DNA from: Xylogone sp. PMI_703
Lineage: Eukaryota > Ascomycota > Leotiomycetes
Direction: 5' to 3'
DNA length: 64,000 nucleotides
NCBI GenBank assembly: GCA_021399445.1
Contig: JAJTUQ010000004.1
Span: 2,976,001-3,040,000 of the forward strand
Shown: positions 10,647-23,522 of the stretch, one piece after another
Position numbering within the stretch: the stretch's first letter is position 1
Layout: every line of letters starts with the position of its first letter
Notes under the pieces: generated by a model
The model's database searches: none
Seen by the model: only the letters and a program-made list of their open reading frames with translations
What the model was told of the DNA's origin: nothing
Position numbers and translations under genes: made by a program

Positions 10647-13400
10647 CAAAGCCAGCCTTGGGGAGACAGGTGGTTGTCTCAGATGTCGGACTGATAGTTG
10701 AGCTGTGCTTTTCTGCTCATGCGATCCGCAACAACGGCAACCATGGACCCTTTTCCATCCCAGAGGGCAAGGACAGACGAGGCAAACACGGCAAGAGCTG
10801 GATTTTACGCAGCGTCCATATGCCCCCTTGCCCTTTCATGCTTTCTGTGTTATGAGCTTGTACGACGGATGGTTCGGCTGCCTATGTTCGTAATACAGCA
10901 CTTGCACACAAGGCGAATTCGCATGGAGGGGGGTAAAAAAGGATCTATTGCCTTTTTGGCGCTAAACTGCTGTTGTACAGAATCTCAGGGGGCAACTAAT
11001 TACGACATCATGGTTTTGGTGATTGGTTTCGGCCTTGCCTATCATTCTGCTCACAATTTGGTGGGACAAGCCACCGAGCTGCTTTCATCTAAACCCGCGT
11101 GTGCTATGGAAGGTCCAATATACAAGTGCCTGTACCGTAGTGTATGAATCACGGCGCGAAATGAATTTCAGAGGAAAATCCGATCGGCATCAACGACCCA
11201 GCAGAAAGAAAATGGTCGTCCCCAGGGCCGGCTCTCCAAACACGCACTGTGCCGTCTTTAGCCCAGGACCCGGCTCCTCGTGTGGCCCCTGCTAGCGGAG
11301 TAAGGAAAAGCCCGAGCCCTCTGGACCAGGACTATTTTTGCAACGACGTGTGACGCACCAGCGACGCCTCGAACTCAGCTCTCGGACTGGACTCGTTCTA
11401 GCCTTGGCGCCTTGTGACGGCGTTTTTTTCTTTTTCACTGCTTCTAGCTCCTTTCGCCTAGGTGGGGATGCAACCCGAACGGCGCCTTTCCCATTACGGC
11501 TGCGAAGGCGGTGATTCTGTGCAGGAAGGAGGTGTCCAGGACTGGATGGCAATTTGCTTTCTGCTGGGCGCAAGAGCAAATCAGCACCAAGTCCACTCCA
11601 TGGCATTCGTACTGGGACTGTCACGAACTGTGAGTGAATTTTGTGGCCGATCCAGGGGGTCCAGAAACCCGCCCAAGGAAAGGCTCTAGCGTGGTACGTC
11701 TGTATCTCCCGTCAATGGGCGTCAATCCTGAGTGGTTCGCCATCTCAGCGAAAGCTTGCTTTGGAATGGCTGAACGTGCAATTCTGGCTGACTGGCTGAC
11801 TGCCGTAGCTGAGGGAAATTCGAGATGGCAAGCCAGCGCTTTCTTGCCCTAGAGGCACAGCGGCCCTTGGAGACCTGGATTGGAGCGCGAGGGGAAAGAT
11901 GGCCCTATGGCGAGGAGACGTTGAAGTGGCAAGCATCGATTGGGCAGCGGTGCTGGGAAGGGAACGGTGTAGATTGGATGCGTGACACCCGAAGGACGTT
12001 TGGTCGAGGGCCTGTGTGCCCCCGGCCTGCTCAACGGTAGGCAGGAGAGAGAGCCACGCCTCCTTACATCGCACCAGTCCGCAAACACCAGCGACCAGCA
12101 TAACCCGACCTGCTCGTTCTCTCACACAACAATGCGCGCACTTGCACATTTACGTCCAGATACAGCACACCACACACGCAAAAAAAAAAAACCAGCTCCT
12201 GTACGGTACTGTGCCAAACACGCATATCACCATGATGCTGAGCGTCACCCCGGGCTGCGGTGCAGGATCAGTTGAGGTGCAACTGGCTGCAACGGCCCAC
12301 CTGCTGTATCCGTGAGCACCACGCGGAGGGTGGTTTGCTCTTGTCCGTTCGGCACAGGAGCAGAGGTGCTGGAGTATTCGGATGGTATTGTATGGAGTGA
12401 CGAAAAGGTAGCAATACATCGTACCCAAGATCTCCCAAGAGCTCCCTTTCGAGAGGATGCGCACCCAAAGAGGGCAGATAGGCGCTGGATTGGGCCTCAG
12501 TTCCAGCGGGCTGCTTACGAAATGGACGGTGTTGTTGCGTGCACTACGGCCCAAGCGGGTCTAGGCCTGGAGATGATTTGATACACAGTTCTGTACACTT
12601 GATACAGTGCCGGAGAGTACCCGTAACCTACTCAGTACCAGGCCGTGTACACAGCACAATGCCGAATTGCTTGCACCCGGGCTGCACCTCAGCGCAGCCT
12701 GAAGTGGAGAGCAGCGAGAAGGGGCAACAGGCAGCATAACACACCCACAGCAACCGCTGGAGAAGGAGCAGCTTCAAGACTTGGTCCTGTGCAGCCGAAA
12801 ATCTAGAGCGCGCACCCAGACTGGCCAGAAAGGATCGTCGGTGATCCAGAAGGCTGGCGGGCGAAGTTCTGGATGGGTTGCTAAATGGTTCGGTCAATGG
12901 GCGATGGATGATGGACTGGTGCAAGAGAGAGCGAGAGAGAGAGAGAGAGAGTTCTATGGTAGCGGGAGCGGGTGCTAGAGGCAGTGGCTGCTGGCTGTGT
13001 GTGAGTTTTTGATGATGGCATTACCATCATGGCCGAATTTGTACACAACCAACCACACGCATATTCACATCCACACACTCTCACACACCACGCACTCGGC
13101 ATACACAATGGAGTTTCTAGCAAGCTCGAAGAAAGAGGGAAGATTGGAAAGATGCACGCAGGTGTGTGTACGGGATTACCACAGGTGCTACATGGTACAC
13201 TACTGGGCGGTTCAGTATTCCTACGAGGAGAGTGCTATGTGTGGAGGAATGAGGTTGCGGTGCGGTACCAGTGCCACTGGCGGTGCCAGAACAGCCGGAG
13301 GGATTCAGCCACCCAGCCCGCCAGCCCATACTGTGGTACACATGAGCACAGTACAGTACGGCCCATCAGCAACCACGCCATGGGAGCAGCACACACAGAG
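10647..13400. other. Intergenic region upstream of the kinase gene
   Basis: GC-richer than the regions on either side. Open frames are frequent but shadow one another on both strands and show no domains. It contains a (GA)n run, CA/AC-rich tracts near 13030-13110 and several GTACNGTAC-type words. I see no supportable gene. Confidence 0.5.
12933..12951. repeat. (GA)n microsatellite
   Basis: Nine GA units in a row, preceded by a shorter interrupted GA stretch. It lies upstream of the kinase leader. Confidence 0.9.
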
Positions 13401-15070
13401 GAAATGATGGAGAGATGAGAGAGTCAGGCAAACAACAAAGACCAGAGTGGCAAGACAGTACACTTACACTGTACCCAGTGAGCAGGCGCTGGCCTCCGTC
13501 TCGATCCGCCGGTGTCTCCAGCCCATGTTGTTGTTGTTCTTGTTGTGCGCTCACGCTCATCTGTTGCTGCCGGCGCCATGTCCTGATCCGCCGCCGCCTG
13601 CCTCATTCCTGCCTCATCCCCCTCTGCCCTCAACGGGTTTCTTGTCTCTCTCTCACACGCTTCCCGTGCTCTGTGTGCTCTAGATGCCGCAAGCCCTGGG
13701 TCCACCCACCAACGCACGCTCCCAAGCAAAAAGAGCCAGAGCCAGGCGGGCCAGGGAAAGTACCGTACAGCGTAAGAAAGAAGGACCAAGGAGGAGCCAG
13801 GGGGAATTGGAAGGGGAGTCAGCGGTCCCAGCAAAGCCAGTCATGCTCCGTGCTGGGCCACGGCAAAAAAAGCCAAGGAGGCGAGCGCACAGTCCGGGCT
13901 ACGGGTGGTGGCAGGAGCAAGTGCGCACTCGTGCACCTGACGCACGCACCACTTGCAGCGTCTCCCCGGTACGCAGTAGTGACCACACATGCCCTCACAC
14001 ACTCACACACACCACGCACGCACGCATGTCCACTGCTCCTCCTCCTCCGCTTCCCATCCTCGCCATCCACAGCACACATCCACATCCACACAACCCTGCC
14101 CACCCAGGCCCGCGGCAGGAGCTTGGGTGCTCTGCTGCGTGCTGCTGCTCCCCTCCTCCACTTGGCTGCGTCTCCCCAGTCGCAGGGCCACCACTCGCCC
14201 ACCGCCACCCCCCGGCCCTGGCTCTGCCTCCCCCTGGCCAGCGCCCTGCCAATCGCCGCCCGCCTGCCCAGATGCCCGCCCATGATTTATCACCCAGCGT
14301 TCCCCACTACCACCTCGCCCGCCTCACTCTCTCGTCACCATCTGCGTCCCATCAATCGATCTTCTCGCGCCCGCTCCTCTTTGCTCGCTCGGCCCTCTCT
14401 CTACCTTACCTTTACCACCTTACCTTAACCTACCCTACCCACCCAGACGCATATCCTACCTATCTTCTTCCACCTTCCTTCGTCACCAAAAAGGGCACTC
14501 TCGACCTTCTTCTTCCTGTTCTTATCCTTTCCTCTCTCCTCCTTTCCACCTTCTTCCTCACTCTTCATCATCGTCTTCGATCGACCTCTCCCTCCAATCT
14601 CGATCTACCTTCGAACCCTCAACCACGCCACCACGATCGACCTTCATCATCCCTCCGACCTAGAGTCGCACGAAACGATTGTCGAGACGAACGCTCCTTC
14701 CTGCTTTGCGCTACCACGAACTCCCTTTTGCGCCTCTTGTCTTTCCAGGATCTCCTGCCATTTGGGAACAATTACCATTTAATTTACCATCTGAACCGTT
14801 TTGGAAATTTTGATCCCGGATCCAGAGGGGCCTCTTTTTCCTTTAATATTACCTATCTTCTCTTAACTCTTGTTTTTGGACCAAGAAAGTTTCTATTCTT
14901 TCCCAAGAATAATATCCTCCCGGAGAGCCACGCACACATATCAACACCAACCATAATATAATTTCCAGCTTGTGGTCCTCCATACCAAGAGAGAGAGAGA
15001 GAGTTCTTTGCTACCTGCACTTTCTTCCTTCTCTTTTTTAGAGCGCCAAAACCCTTCAACCTCTTTGACC
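13401..15070 (+). promoter_or_regulatory. Probable promoter and long pyrimidine-rich 5' leader of the Ran1-like kinase
   Basis: The 1.7 kb before the kinase ATG becomes strongly C/T-rich on the plus strand, especially 14285-14760, with runs such as CTTACCTTTACC and TCTTCTTCC. Such tracts commonly precede transcription starts and form leaders of fungal regulatory genes. Two long open frames cross it (13415-14428 and 13684-14961), but their translations are His/Pro/Ser/Leu-biased, as expected from low-complexity DNA, and carry no domain. A second GA run (about 14989-15003) lies just before the coding region. Where the transcript starts, and whether the leader is spliced, cannot be told from sequence alone. 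Confidence 0.45.
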
Positions 15071-16624
15071 ATGCAGAATGCTCATGTCCGCGCTCCATTA
15101 ACACCACCAACCACTCCTCCACCCTTTCATCGGCCCGCGTACTGCATGCCCACGCCCGAGTCAAGGATAGGTATTTTCCTGGGAGAGTCGCTGGAGCTCA
15201 AGGGCATCCTCGGAACCGGCGCCTACGGTGTCGTATATTCCGCGCTCGACCACTACACCCAGACCTGGTATGCAGTAAAGGCCCTCAACAAGTTCAATCC
15301 CAATGGCACGCCTCTAGATCGACGACAGCAGCAGTTCCAGTCCAGAGAGATCTCGCTCCATTATGCAGCCTCGGCACACCCCAACGTGGTGTCGATGCTC
15401 AAGATTGTGGATGACCCGGATTGCACCTTTGTGATCCTGCAGTATTGCCCGGAAGGCGACCTCTTCTCCAACATCACCGAGAGAGGTCGATACATAGGTA
15501 ATGACCCACTGATCAAGAGAGCCTTTCTCCAGATCTTGGACGCCGTGGACCATTGCCATCGCTTGAGCATCTACCACAGGGACCTCAAACCGGAGAACAT
15601 CTTGGTAGCCAATTCCGGCGCGGATGTACTTCTAGCCGATTTTGGCCTAGCCACCACGGACCCCGAGTCTGAGGACCATGGATGCGGCTCCACCTTCTAC
15701 ATGAGTCCAGGTAAGGTTTTCCCAGCTCGTGACTTCACTTCTTCTATTTTTTTTTTGTTTTTTGCTTCAAGGTCGATTCCCAGAACAGGGTTGGCCTCGA
15801 CAGAATTGTTTAATGCTTCCTTTTTTTTGTCTTTTGTTTACCTTTGAGCGAATCTAAAGCTAACCGTGGAATCCTTCGTTACAGAATGTCTGGACCAATC
15901 TTCGCGACGGCCATCGTACCGTTCTGCACCCAATGATGTCTGGTCTCTGGGCGTCATTCTCGTGAACCTGACCTGTGGCCGCAACCCCTGGAAACAGGCC
16001 TCTGCTGAAGACTCCACCTACCGGGCTTACCTGCGGAATCGTAATTTCTTGAAGACGATACTTCCATTGTCGGATGAGATTAACGAAATCCTTAGCATGA
16101 TCTTTGAGCCCAACCCCGAGCTTCGCATCACTGTTTCCGAGCTCAAGCGCCGCATCAGTCAGTGCCGTCACTTCGCTGCACCACCCCAGATGTTGCCAAC
16201 CCCATCACAGTCCCGCGCCGCCTCTGCCGCCAAGGTTGATGAGACTCTCTTCTCCATCTCCGACGACGGCTCTGTCATTTCCGATGAAGGTTCCCTCTCT
16301 GGTTCCTGCTCTACCCTATCCGATGACGTTGATTCCGATTCGGACTCGGGCTATGAGTCTATGGAACAGGAGCCAGAACAGGATGCCTTCGAGGTCGCTC
16401 CCAAAGCGACTCGACCAGCACCACCAACTGCGCCTGCACAGCAATACGTTCTTCCATCTCATGAATACCAAGGATCCCACTGGGCTGTGCCCTCCAAGAA
16501 TCCATGGTCCCAGTACTGGCCTTCTACTAATGTTAACCATGTGCAGCCCGCCGTGGTCTACCCAGCCGTCCACGGACCTGTCCTATACCCAAACCACTAC
16601 CAGTATCAACGGGAGTGCTGGTAA
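15071..16624 (+). CDS. Serine/threonine protein kinase, Ran1/Ksp1/Sks1-like
   Basis: Two exons: 15071-15710 and 15885-16624. The 174-nt intron contains a CTAAC branch site near 15860. The product is 459 aa. The kinase domain spans about residues 38-315: glycine loop GTGAYG at 48-53, catalytic Lys70 (YAVK), HRDLKPEN with the catalytic Asp171, DFG at 190-192, and PE of the APE motif directly after the splice junction. The tail is Ser/Asp-rich, then Tyr/Pro-rich, and probably disordered. The C-lobe layout resembles the fungal Ran1/Pat1, Ksp1 and Sks1/Vhs1 group, which acts in nutrient and developmental signalling; orthology within the group is inference. The short Pro/Thr-rich N-terminus begins at the first ATG after the pyrimidine-rich leader. 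All catalytic residues are present, so it should be active. Confidence 0.9.
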
Positions 16625-18825
16625 GCTATAGGACAATTTCCTGTCTTTATCCGCATGTCCAGATTTTCTGTCTTGTCTACTGTCTCTGTCAAGTCAATCA
16701 TCTGGATGGTCCGTGGACTTGGGCAACCAAACCAGATTTGGGAACCACGCACCAACTTCATAAAAACCAATCACGATTTTCACCACGAGCTGCGCTTGAG
16801 AAGGCCATCTTGTCTTACCATATGATACCACGCTTGCTCCTTCAGGCCTTGGAACCTGGAGAGCACGCAACACAAAAGCAACGCTAAAAGTGATGCCCAA
16901 AAAAAGAGTCTTTCACGCAGCCGATTATGTCGTTATAAAATCTTGTATACCTGTTTTCAGACCTGAGATATTTCTTTTGTTCAATTTATCGAGCAAGGCG
17001 CCTTGGGACATTTTGAAGCGTTAAAAAGGATACACGCTACAATTGTATGGGAAGGATATATCTGTTTCGTCTTTTTGTCGTTCTGTTCTGCTTTGTCTTT
17101 TGTGCTTTCGTCTTTTTGTCCGTTTAATACTATTAAATTCTTTTTGTGGCAAGAGGTGTTTGGGTTGGTGATTGTCAAAGGGAAATAAGTGAAATGGATT
17201 ATGGGAAGCATTACTGCTCGCGTGTTGTGGATAGAAACGCTTGCATTTGGAGTACTGTTAGGGTTGGGAATTTTGCTAGATGGGGCGAGGCGACGTTGCT
17301 TTGTTTTGTTCTGGGTTGGATCCATTCATGATACCACGTTCTTCTCATTTCGGCCAGGATCCCTTAGAAGAGGCTCCTTGTGCTTAGAGGATTTAAAAAA
17401 CCGGACCGGATGTTTTGGACCACGCTGGATGGGACTTCAAAATAAGGAAAATATTTTTACTTCCATACGTGTGTGGGCCTCTCGACATCCTGTCGCAGGG
17501 AGAAAAAGGATAACACCGAGGATTTTCTCACAATTCATATACGTTATGTGCAAGTCTCTTGTCTTCAGGGGATCTTCCCCGGGCCGAGTCTCTGCCAACC
17601 AAAGATTTATGTTGTTTCCTGTGGAGGATATACCATTGTATATATTAGTTACATCATGAGATACGAGGCATTCTATGAAGACGTCTTACGCCGATGTGCA
17701 CATAGCGCAGAGGCGAATAATGAAATCTATTGATACCACATATATTTGACTCTCTGCATTGTGACGTGTGAATCTTAAACAGCCAGCCCAGTTGTGTTAA
17801 GGTATTTAGTTAAGAGGATCAGCTGATTTCGTGTTACACAGACTGACTAGAAACATGGAGCTGAACCTCCAGAGTGCACCCGCCGCAAACAGAAACATGA
17901 GCTAGCTAATTCCACCTCTTCATACCATCAACAGCAGCAGGAACACAGGTCTAAAGTTCCGACACTGTACAAGCCTGTAGTTCTACACAATCCGCCGGGA
18001 CGCTTATAAGCGCATTCTAATTCTGATTTATCCTCTGGGATTTTGATAATCCTCATCTGTTTGATGAATAAGTTGCTCATCCCTAAGGAACCTCCAAGTA
18101 GCAGCACATCTAGAATTTCGGTATATGCTGCCGATGAGCATTTAAAGTCTGCGAATTGTAGATCCATGTTCTGCGAGTTAAATACAGCCGACGAGACATT
18201 GTGTTGGCCAACGTTTCTGTATGAAACCGGCTTTGCAATCCCCTCCTTTCTCGTCGCCTACGTGGAAATGCTCCCTGTTTATACTGGAAGGAAGTTGTGA
18301 GTTGTGTTGCCGAATAGCGCTTTGTAAGACACAACTCGCTTTCGCTCATTCTATCTTCATATCATGATATTACTGAAAGTTGAGCAATTTCCTGCTACAG
18401 TACGTCTGTGTTCATAATAATGTGCACATTCCATATGATTTATTCTCATATTTGAGAACCCCAACTATATAAATGCACGTGTAAGTTATCGTGACTCACA
18501 TTCAACAGCAAGATCGGATTGTTTCTAGGGCCATTGTTAGTGAAATGACTGAGGTCCCTAAAAGGGCATGGTGGAGGGAGGATGGAAATACCGGAGTCGC
18601 ATAAAATGGATATGTGTGTGCTACGTCTCGGCACAAGTGCCGAGTAGCTAGGCTTCCCTAGAATATTCCTATCAGGCGCCTTGAAGAGTTGATCTTGACT
18701 ATCTGCCTGTCCGAGGATATAGATGAGATTTCGAATCTCGAAGTCCTGTGAATACCTTAGGTCGTCTTTCCCCTTTTTCTTTAGCCGGGTTTTGGGGGAT
18801 GGTAGCAAGATCTAAAGTTGTCTTT
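16625..18825. other. 3' flank of kinase and intergenic region
   Basis: A T-rich stretch just after the stop probably includes the kinase 3' UTR. Beyond about 17.7 kb the sequence turns AT-leaning and open frames shrink. A minus-strand frame at 17928-18167 (79 codons) reads like protein but has no recognisable domain or conserved context, so I do not call it. Confidence 0.5.
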
Positions 18826-19242
18826 TCAGGAGACCATCTTCTTATTCTTTTTCAGTCTTTGAATTTCATCTTGAACTCTTGTGGTTCTAAGAATCTGTTG
18901 ATCCTGCACTCTGTCTTCTGTTACTGATATTCCTGCAGGCCTTTCCTTGGATAGTAGACACACAGAGGGCTCTTACCCTTGCCCTCTGTGTGTAATCTCT
19001 TTTGGGCTTCTCGCGCTCTTCGTCTTTTCTTGTTCGTACGCGTTTCTCAGCTCCATATCATGATCATACTGGCATTGTTTCCATCGACATCCTCCGCCGT
19101 AGAGAAATCTACAGCACAGGTGCTCCTCAGGGTGGTAATTTTTCCACTCTACCCACGCTTTTCTGAAAATGGGTCCTGCGTCATGTGAAAATGTACAGTT
19201 TCTGCATGGCAGCGACTGCAAATATTGCTCGCAGAGAGCAAG
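18826..19242 (-). pseudogene. 3' remnant of a CCCH-type zinc-finger gene
   Basis: Two joinable exons on the minus strand: about 19242-18977 and 18910-18826, with a GTAAGA...ACAG intron of 66 nt. The first encodes a Cys-rich segment (SLPCRNCTF) and then a CCCH finger spaced C-x7-C-x4-C-x3-H inside CCRFLYGGGCRWKQCQYDHD. The second gives a Lys-rich helical end (RVQDEIQRLKKNKK) before a TGA. Such CCCH proteins of fungi usually bind RNA. Upstream the frame meets a TGA at about 19240, and I find no start or clear upstream exon, although TTTGCAG at about 19214-19220 could be an acceptor. Either the 5' part is missing or decayed, or the gene is real with an unseen first exon. It is the best gene-like signal in the desert. 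Confidence 0.45.
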
Positions 19243-22200
19243 AGGGTAAGTTTTTCATTTGTTTCAGATCGCCGCGAGAGTAGATGTGATGTTATCCTCC
19301 AAGGTAAGCAAGCTATAACAATGTAAAAGCCATAACATCGCAATGATAATGCTGTAGGAAGACTTTGATATCAGAAATATCTCGACCAGAATAGTAATGT
19401 TATAGTTGAGCTGTTGGCTCTAGGAAGGGAAGGAGATTTCTCTCCAACCGTCCGTCATCAGCAAGCCCTCAACCGCTATTAACGGCCTGGTTGGGTAAAC
19501 CGGCTAACAGAGATGGTTGGCTTTTTTATCGCGGATGACTAGGAGGAGGGGGCGCTGGAAGACCGGGTGATGAAGACTCAACTCGGAACCATCGCGATCT
19601 TGAATGTGCTTGCCATGGCGGACACGGCTAGTTAGTGAATCCCAAGGCAGTGAGCTTCCTCATATATTGAATGAGACTTATCAGGAAGCCGTCATATTCA
19701 ATATCCCGATAGTGTCCTCCGGCGTTGACCAGCTTCGAATTGAGGTTTGCTTTCAATCAGGCCTGGGTTAGTTGCAGATCATCTTTCTTCCATAACCGAA
19801 GAATATCTCTGTCAAAGAGAGCAGAGAGCTGACCTTCACGTAGATATAAATGACATCGATACCACATCTGCTGAGACAGTTGTTGCTCGCCCCGAATCTC
19901 CGTACCAAGGTGCCATCCGTAATCGCCGTAAGGAAAGGATAACACGTCGATACTGGCCCTGGTATCACTCCGGATTGGTGGGGGCGTGCTGAAGACCTTT
20001 TATGTCTGCTTTGCTTAAAGCTGATCTTCGGTGAATATTTGTACGAGGATAACATCTGAAGAATATCGAGATAGATCTTGACTCTTCGTGTAGCCAACCT
20101 CCCTTGGAAAACCAGAATGCAAGGTTAGATGCTGCAGATGCTCTTCAAGAGTACTACCTCATATCCCATGAAGGCCATCATTATTACCAATTCTCTGAAA
20201 AACAACAATTGGTATAGTCGGTATAGCCGGTATAGCTGCGGGGATCCTGAATCCGGGCAAACTGGGTTGCAGTCTGGAGAGTCTACTGTCTCCCTCCAAA
20301 TTGTGGATTGTCAGGTGAGTAGTCTCCCTGCGTTCACGATCTGTTCGTCTTTTGTAGGGCTTTTGTAGGGCTTTTCTTGAAGTAGTTTAAAGCTTGATAC
20401 TGCAGCTCATAGCTGTGATACCATGAAAGAGGCAGAGAGTCAACTTCGGTACTACCAACTCCTGGCTGCCATTGAGCTTTCTAGACCAGGTATATATAAG
20501 AGTGTTGTGAAGGATAAAGAGAGCATGGTATCGGTCGAGATCTTAAATATGCATCCGGAGTAAAAGTGAATATGCTCAAAGCGATATCTACGGTTTGTTT
20601 CCCTGTGCGGTCCTTATACCATTGAATAATCATCCGCTGATATTGCATTCACTTAAATCTTTCTTCTTATCAGTTCCTGCATACTCAATATTGTTCGATA
20701 AGAATTAGATGGGTTACTTCATAATCTGTCATCGTCTCTTCACTCATTCCTTCATTCTTTATTTTACTACCAGTCTTCAATAGACACTTCTCCGGAAATG
20801 AGTGAATGATAATACATATGAGTGAAGTTGAGTTGGGTGAATATTTGAGTTAATACTCCCTATTTCATCTGATTTACATTTTCTTGCTCTACATAAGTGA
20901 AGAGATGCTTGTATATCTAGTCAGCATATGATATTCACCTTGGATCAAGTCCTTTTCACAAGATATTTGAACGGCTTGGGGCGACGCTTCATTTCTCTCT
21001 CCCTCGTACACACACTCTTCCCTGATATACGTCTATATAAAAGAATTCTTAGGGCCAGGCAAGTGCGAGCTATTCGATCAATGTCAAGTGGGATCGCGGA
21101 TGACAATCATTTATGGATGCAATATAGTATAATGAGAGCAGTTTTCGGCGCGTTGTCAAGAAATCCCTAAGGTCCTCCTTCTTGACAGCATTAGAGGCAC
21201 GGTGCTATACCATCTAGCAACGGCGATATTAATGCAACAACAGTACCTGCCTTAATAATCTATAGAGATCAGCTTTTTGAATGACTCAATTACCTCCAGG
21301 AGGAATCTGCAATCATGAAAGGAGTCCTTGCAAGACGGTACGCTCAGATATGTAAGAGAAGGCAACGTAGAGGACACAATTTCACGATATACGATATTGT
21401 GGACAGGAAAATACCCCCTACCATCACTCCGACGGAAGCCACGAAGTCTGTCATAGCAGACTTAATCACATTATCTATATGAGGACGCAATGTGAACCTC
21501 GAAGATGAGCTCATTGCTACCAATAGTGCTACAATTAGAAGAAAACAATGAGATATCCAGCACCAGGAGAGGAGATTCTCTCAAAATAGTGGTACTCCAA
21601 ATGTGAGAAACCGCATTTCCTGCGCTGGTGATCGAATATGGTCACTCTTAGTAGTTCATCTCCGGAATACATCAACTTTCCATCTCTGGCCGATCATCAC
21701 AATATGGTAGCAAGATTCCTGAGAATAAAAGCAAGGGCGTGGTTCGATGTACCAATCATGAAGTAAAAGTCAAACTCCTCATGAAGGTATTCAAAGAAGC
21801 AAGCTGAAATAGACGCCAGGCTAGACTTGTAGTCTGCCAGGTCAATCTGAAAATGCTGCTGTCCTCTGAAGTTGGTTTCTGTTCCGTCGAATTTGCTATC
21901 CTGGAGTACGGACCAGTTACTATTTCGCAGTTGCTGTGGGTTTTGCAAAGATTTAAGAGCGTTGTATAAAGGTAATTGTTGGATCCAGTAATGCAGATTA
22001 TCACCACTAAGTTCCTAGCAACAAGGCGGTTGGCACGTCGATACCTGTATCTACGTTATGTGATTACCTACTGTTGTGGGCTCTGAAATTCAATTATGCA
22101 ACGGTTAGGAAGTGAATAGGGTTGGTATCGAGGATTAAGATCCACCAGTGGTATCTTTCGACTGGTGTCAATACAGCAAAATGCGGACTTTCTGCTAGGT

Positions 22201-23300
22201 ACATTGTAGGTTTGTTCAACTATCAGATATGTGGCTAATTGTACCCAGACATTTTTTCGAGCGGTCAGGATAGCACCAAATTTATTAATAGACCTATACT
22301 ACCATCTCAGAAAGAGTATTTACGTCAAATTTGCCGTAGACCACTTTTCTAGCGATTCGTGATAGGACAAGCCACAGATCCGATTCAATGGAGTGCTGTC
22401 TTCTGCAGTATAGCTCAAGAACATAAACACCAATAATCATATTTTCAAGCTTCTATGAAGTGTTGGGGTGAAACTGGGAAGAAAGATTTCTTCGAATTGT
22501 GAGAGAAAAAATGACAGCAGCTTTCAAGGAGATTCCGATTCGATCAGTTGCAGCTACAAAGCCATGTCAGCAGAGTGTGTGGTAACAGCCCATTCATTAC
22601 TATCCCGGATGAGAATTCTTGAAATTCAATAAACTTGGTTTCCAGAAAGGAGGCCTCCAAATGAGTGATTCACACGAGACATCAGGCAAATACATAATTA
22701 CAAAATCGAGCCCGTTCTCCATTCACATCCGTACTTGGTCTCGGCCTCAGTCACGTTCTAGCTCTCATCTGTTATAGTTCGTGAGATGCTCCCCTTTTCA
22801 GTCATAATCTCCCACTGAGCTAAGTATGATTGAACTCATTCTTGACTTTCACGGAATAAATCGAGCAAGAATATAGATACCCAGCGTAAGTGCGGTGACA
22901 AGAGACTGCGGAGATGGTAGCATGGATTGGAGATTGGAGACGACAGCCAAAGCGGTAAGTACAGACATCCTTACTCTTAGACATTATCATGGACAGATCG
23001 AATAGATGCACCATTTTGGATAGGAAGGCGATGAGGCGTGGATCACGTCTCCCTGGAACAAAGGCAAATCCATATCCATAAGCACTTTCGTAATGAAAAT
23101 CTTTGTTGTTAAATGGATAGCTTTATACTCTATTTGAGACGAAGCTCTGGTGAAACATAAGAGAGCCTCTTCCAAGTAGGGATATCTATCCAAAGCGAGA
23201 AATATGAATCAGTGTGAATTATGTGGGGCTTAAGGGCTATTCAAATTCTCGTATATCAATTGTGGGCCGATTTTGGGACTTTATTTCTTCTCAGCTACGT

Positions 23301-23522
23301 CTATAGGAATATAAAGCGTCGAGAATCCTTTTGGTTTCTGTCGTCAACGCCCTTAAGCCGCTCACCGTCGTAGTAGCACGACGGAACGAAGGCAAGGGTA
23401 TACTAGAATTTGTAGATCATAAGGCCCACTATGGGAAGGTCTTATTGTTCGCCAGGTTCCACACAAACGAGGGGATAGAAGAACTATATAGGCATGTGAA
23501 GGATTTGACGATGGCTAGCTGA
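23301..23522 (+). pseudogene. Orphan open frame with protein-like C-terminal segment
   Basis: An open stretch of about 74 codons follows an in-frame TAG. It reads as well-formed protein, with segments such as KPLTVVVARRNEGKG, GKVLLFARFHTNEG and EELYRHVKDL, and ends in TGA. It has no ATG at its head and no obvious acceptor, so it may be the last exon or relic of a longer gene. I do not recognise the family. It could also be chance. Confidence 0.2.

Noticed and set aside
13684..14961. 425-codon open frame on the plus strand (and 13415-14428 in another frame)
   Set aside because: The translation is dominated by His, Pro, Ser, Thr and Leu from C/T-rich DNA. It has no domain and overlaps other equally open frames. 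It is better read as the kinase leader.
17928..18167. 79-codon minus-strand ORF
   Set aside because: Protein-like in places, but no domain, no conserved context and no splice partner. It cannot be told from chance.
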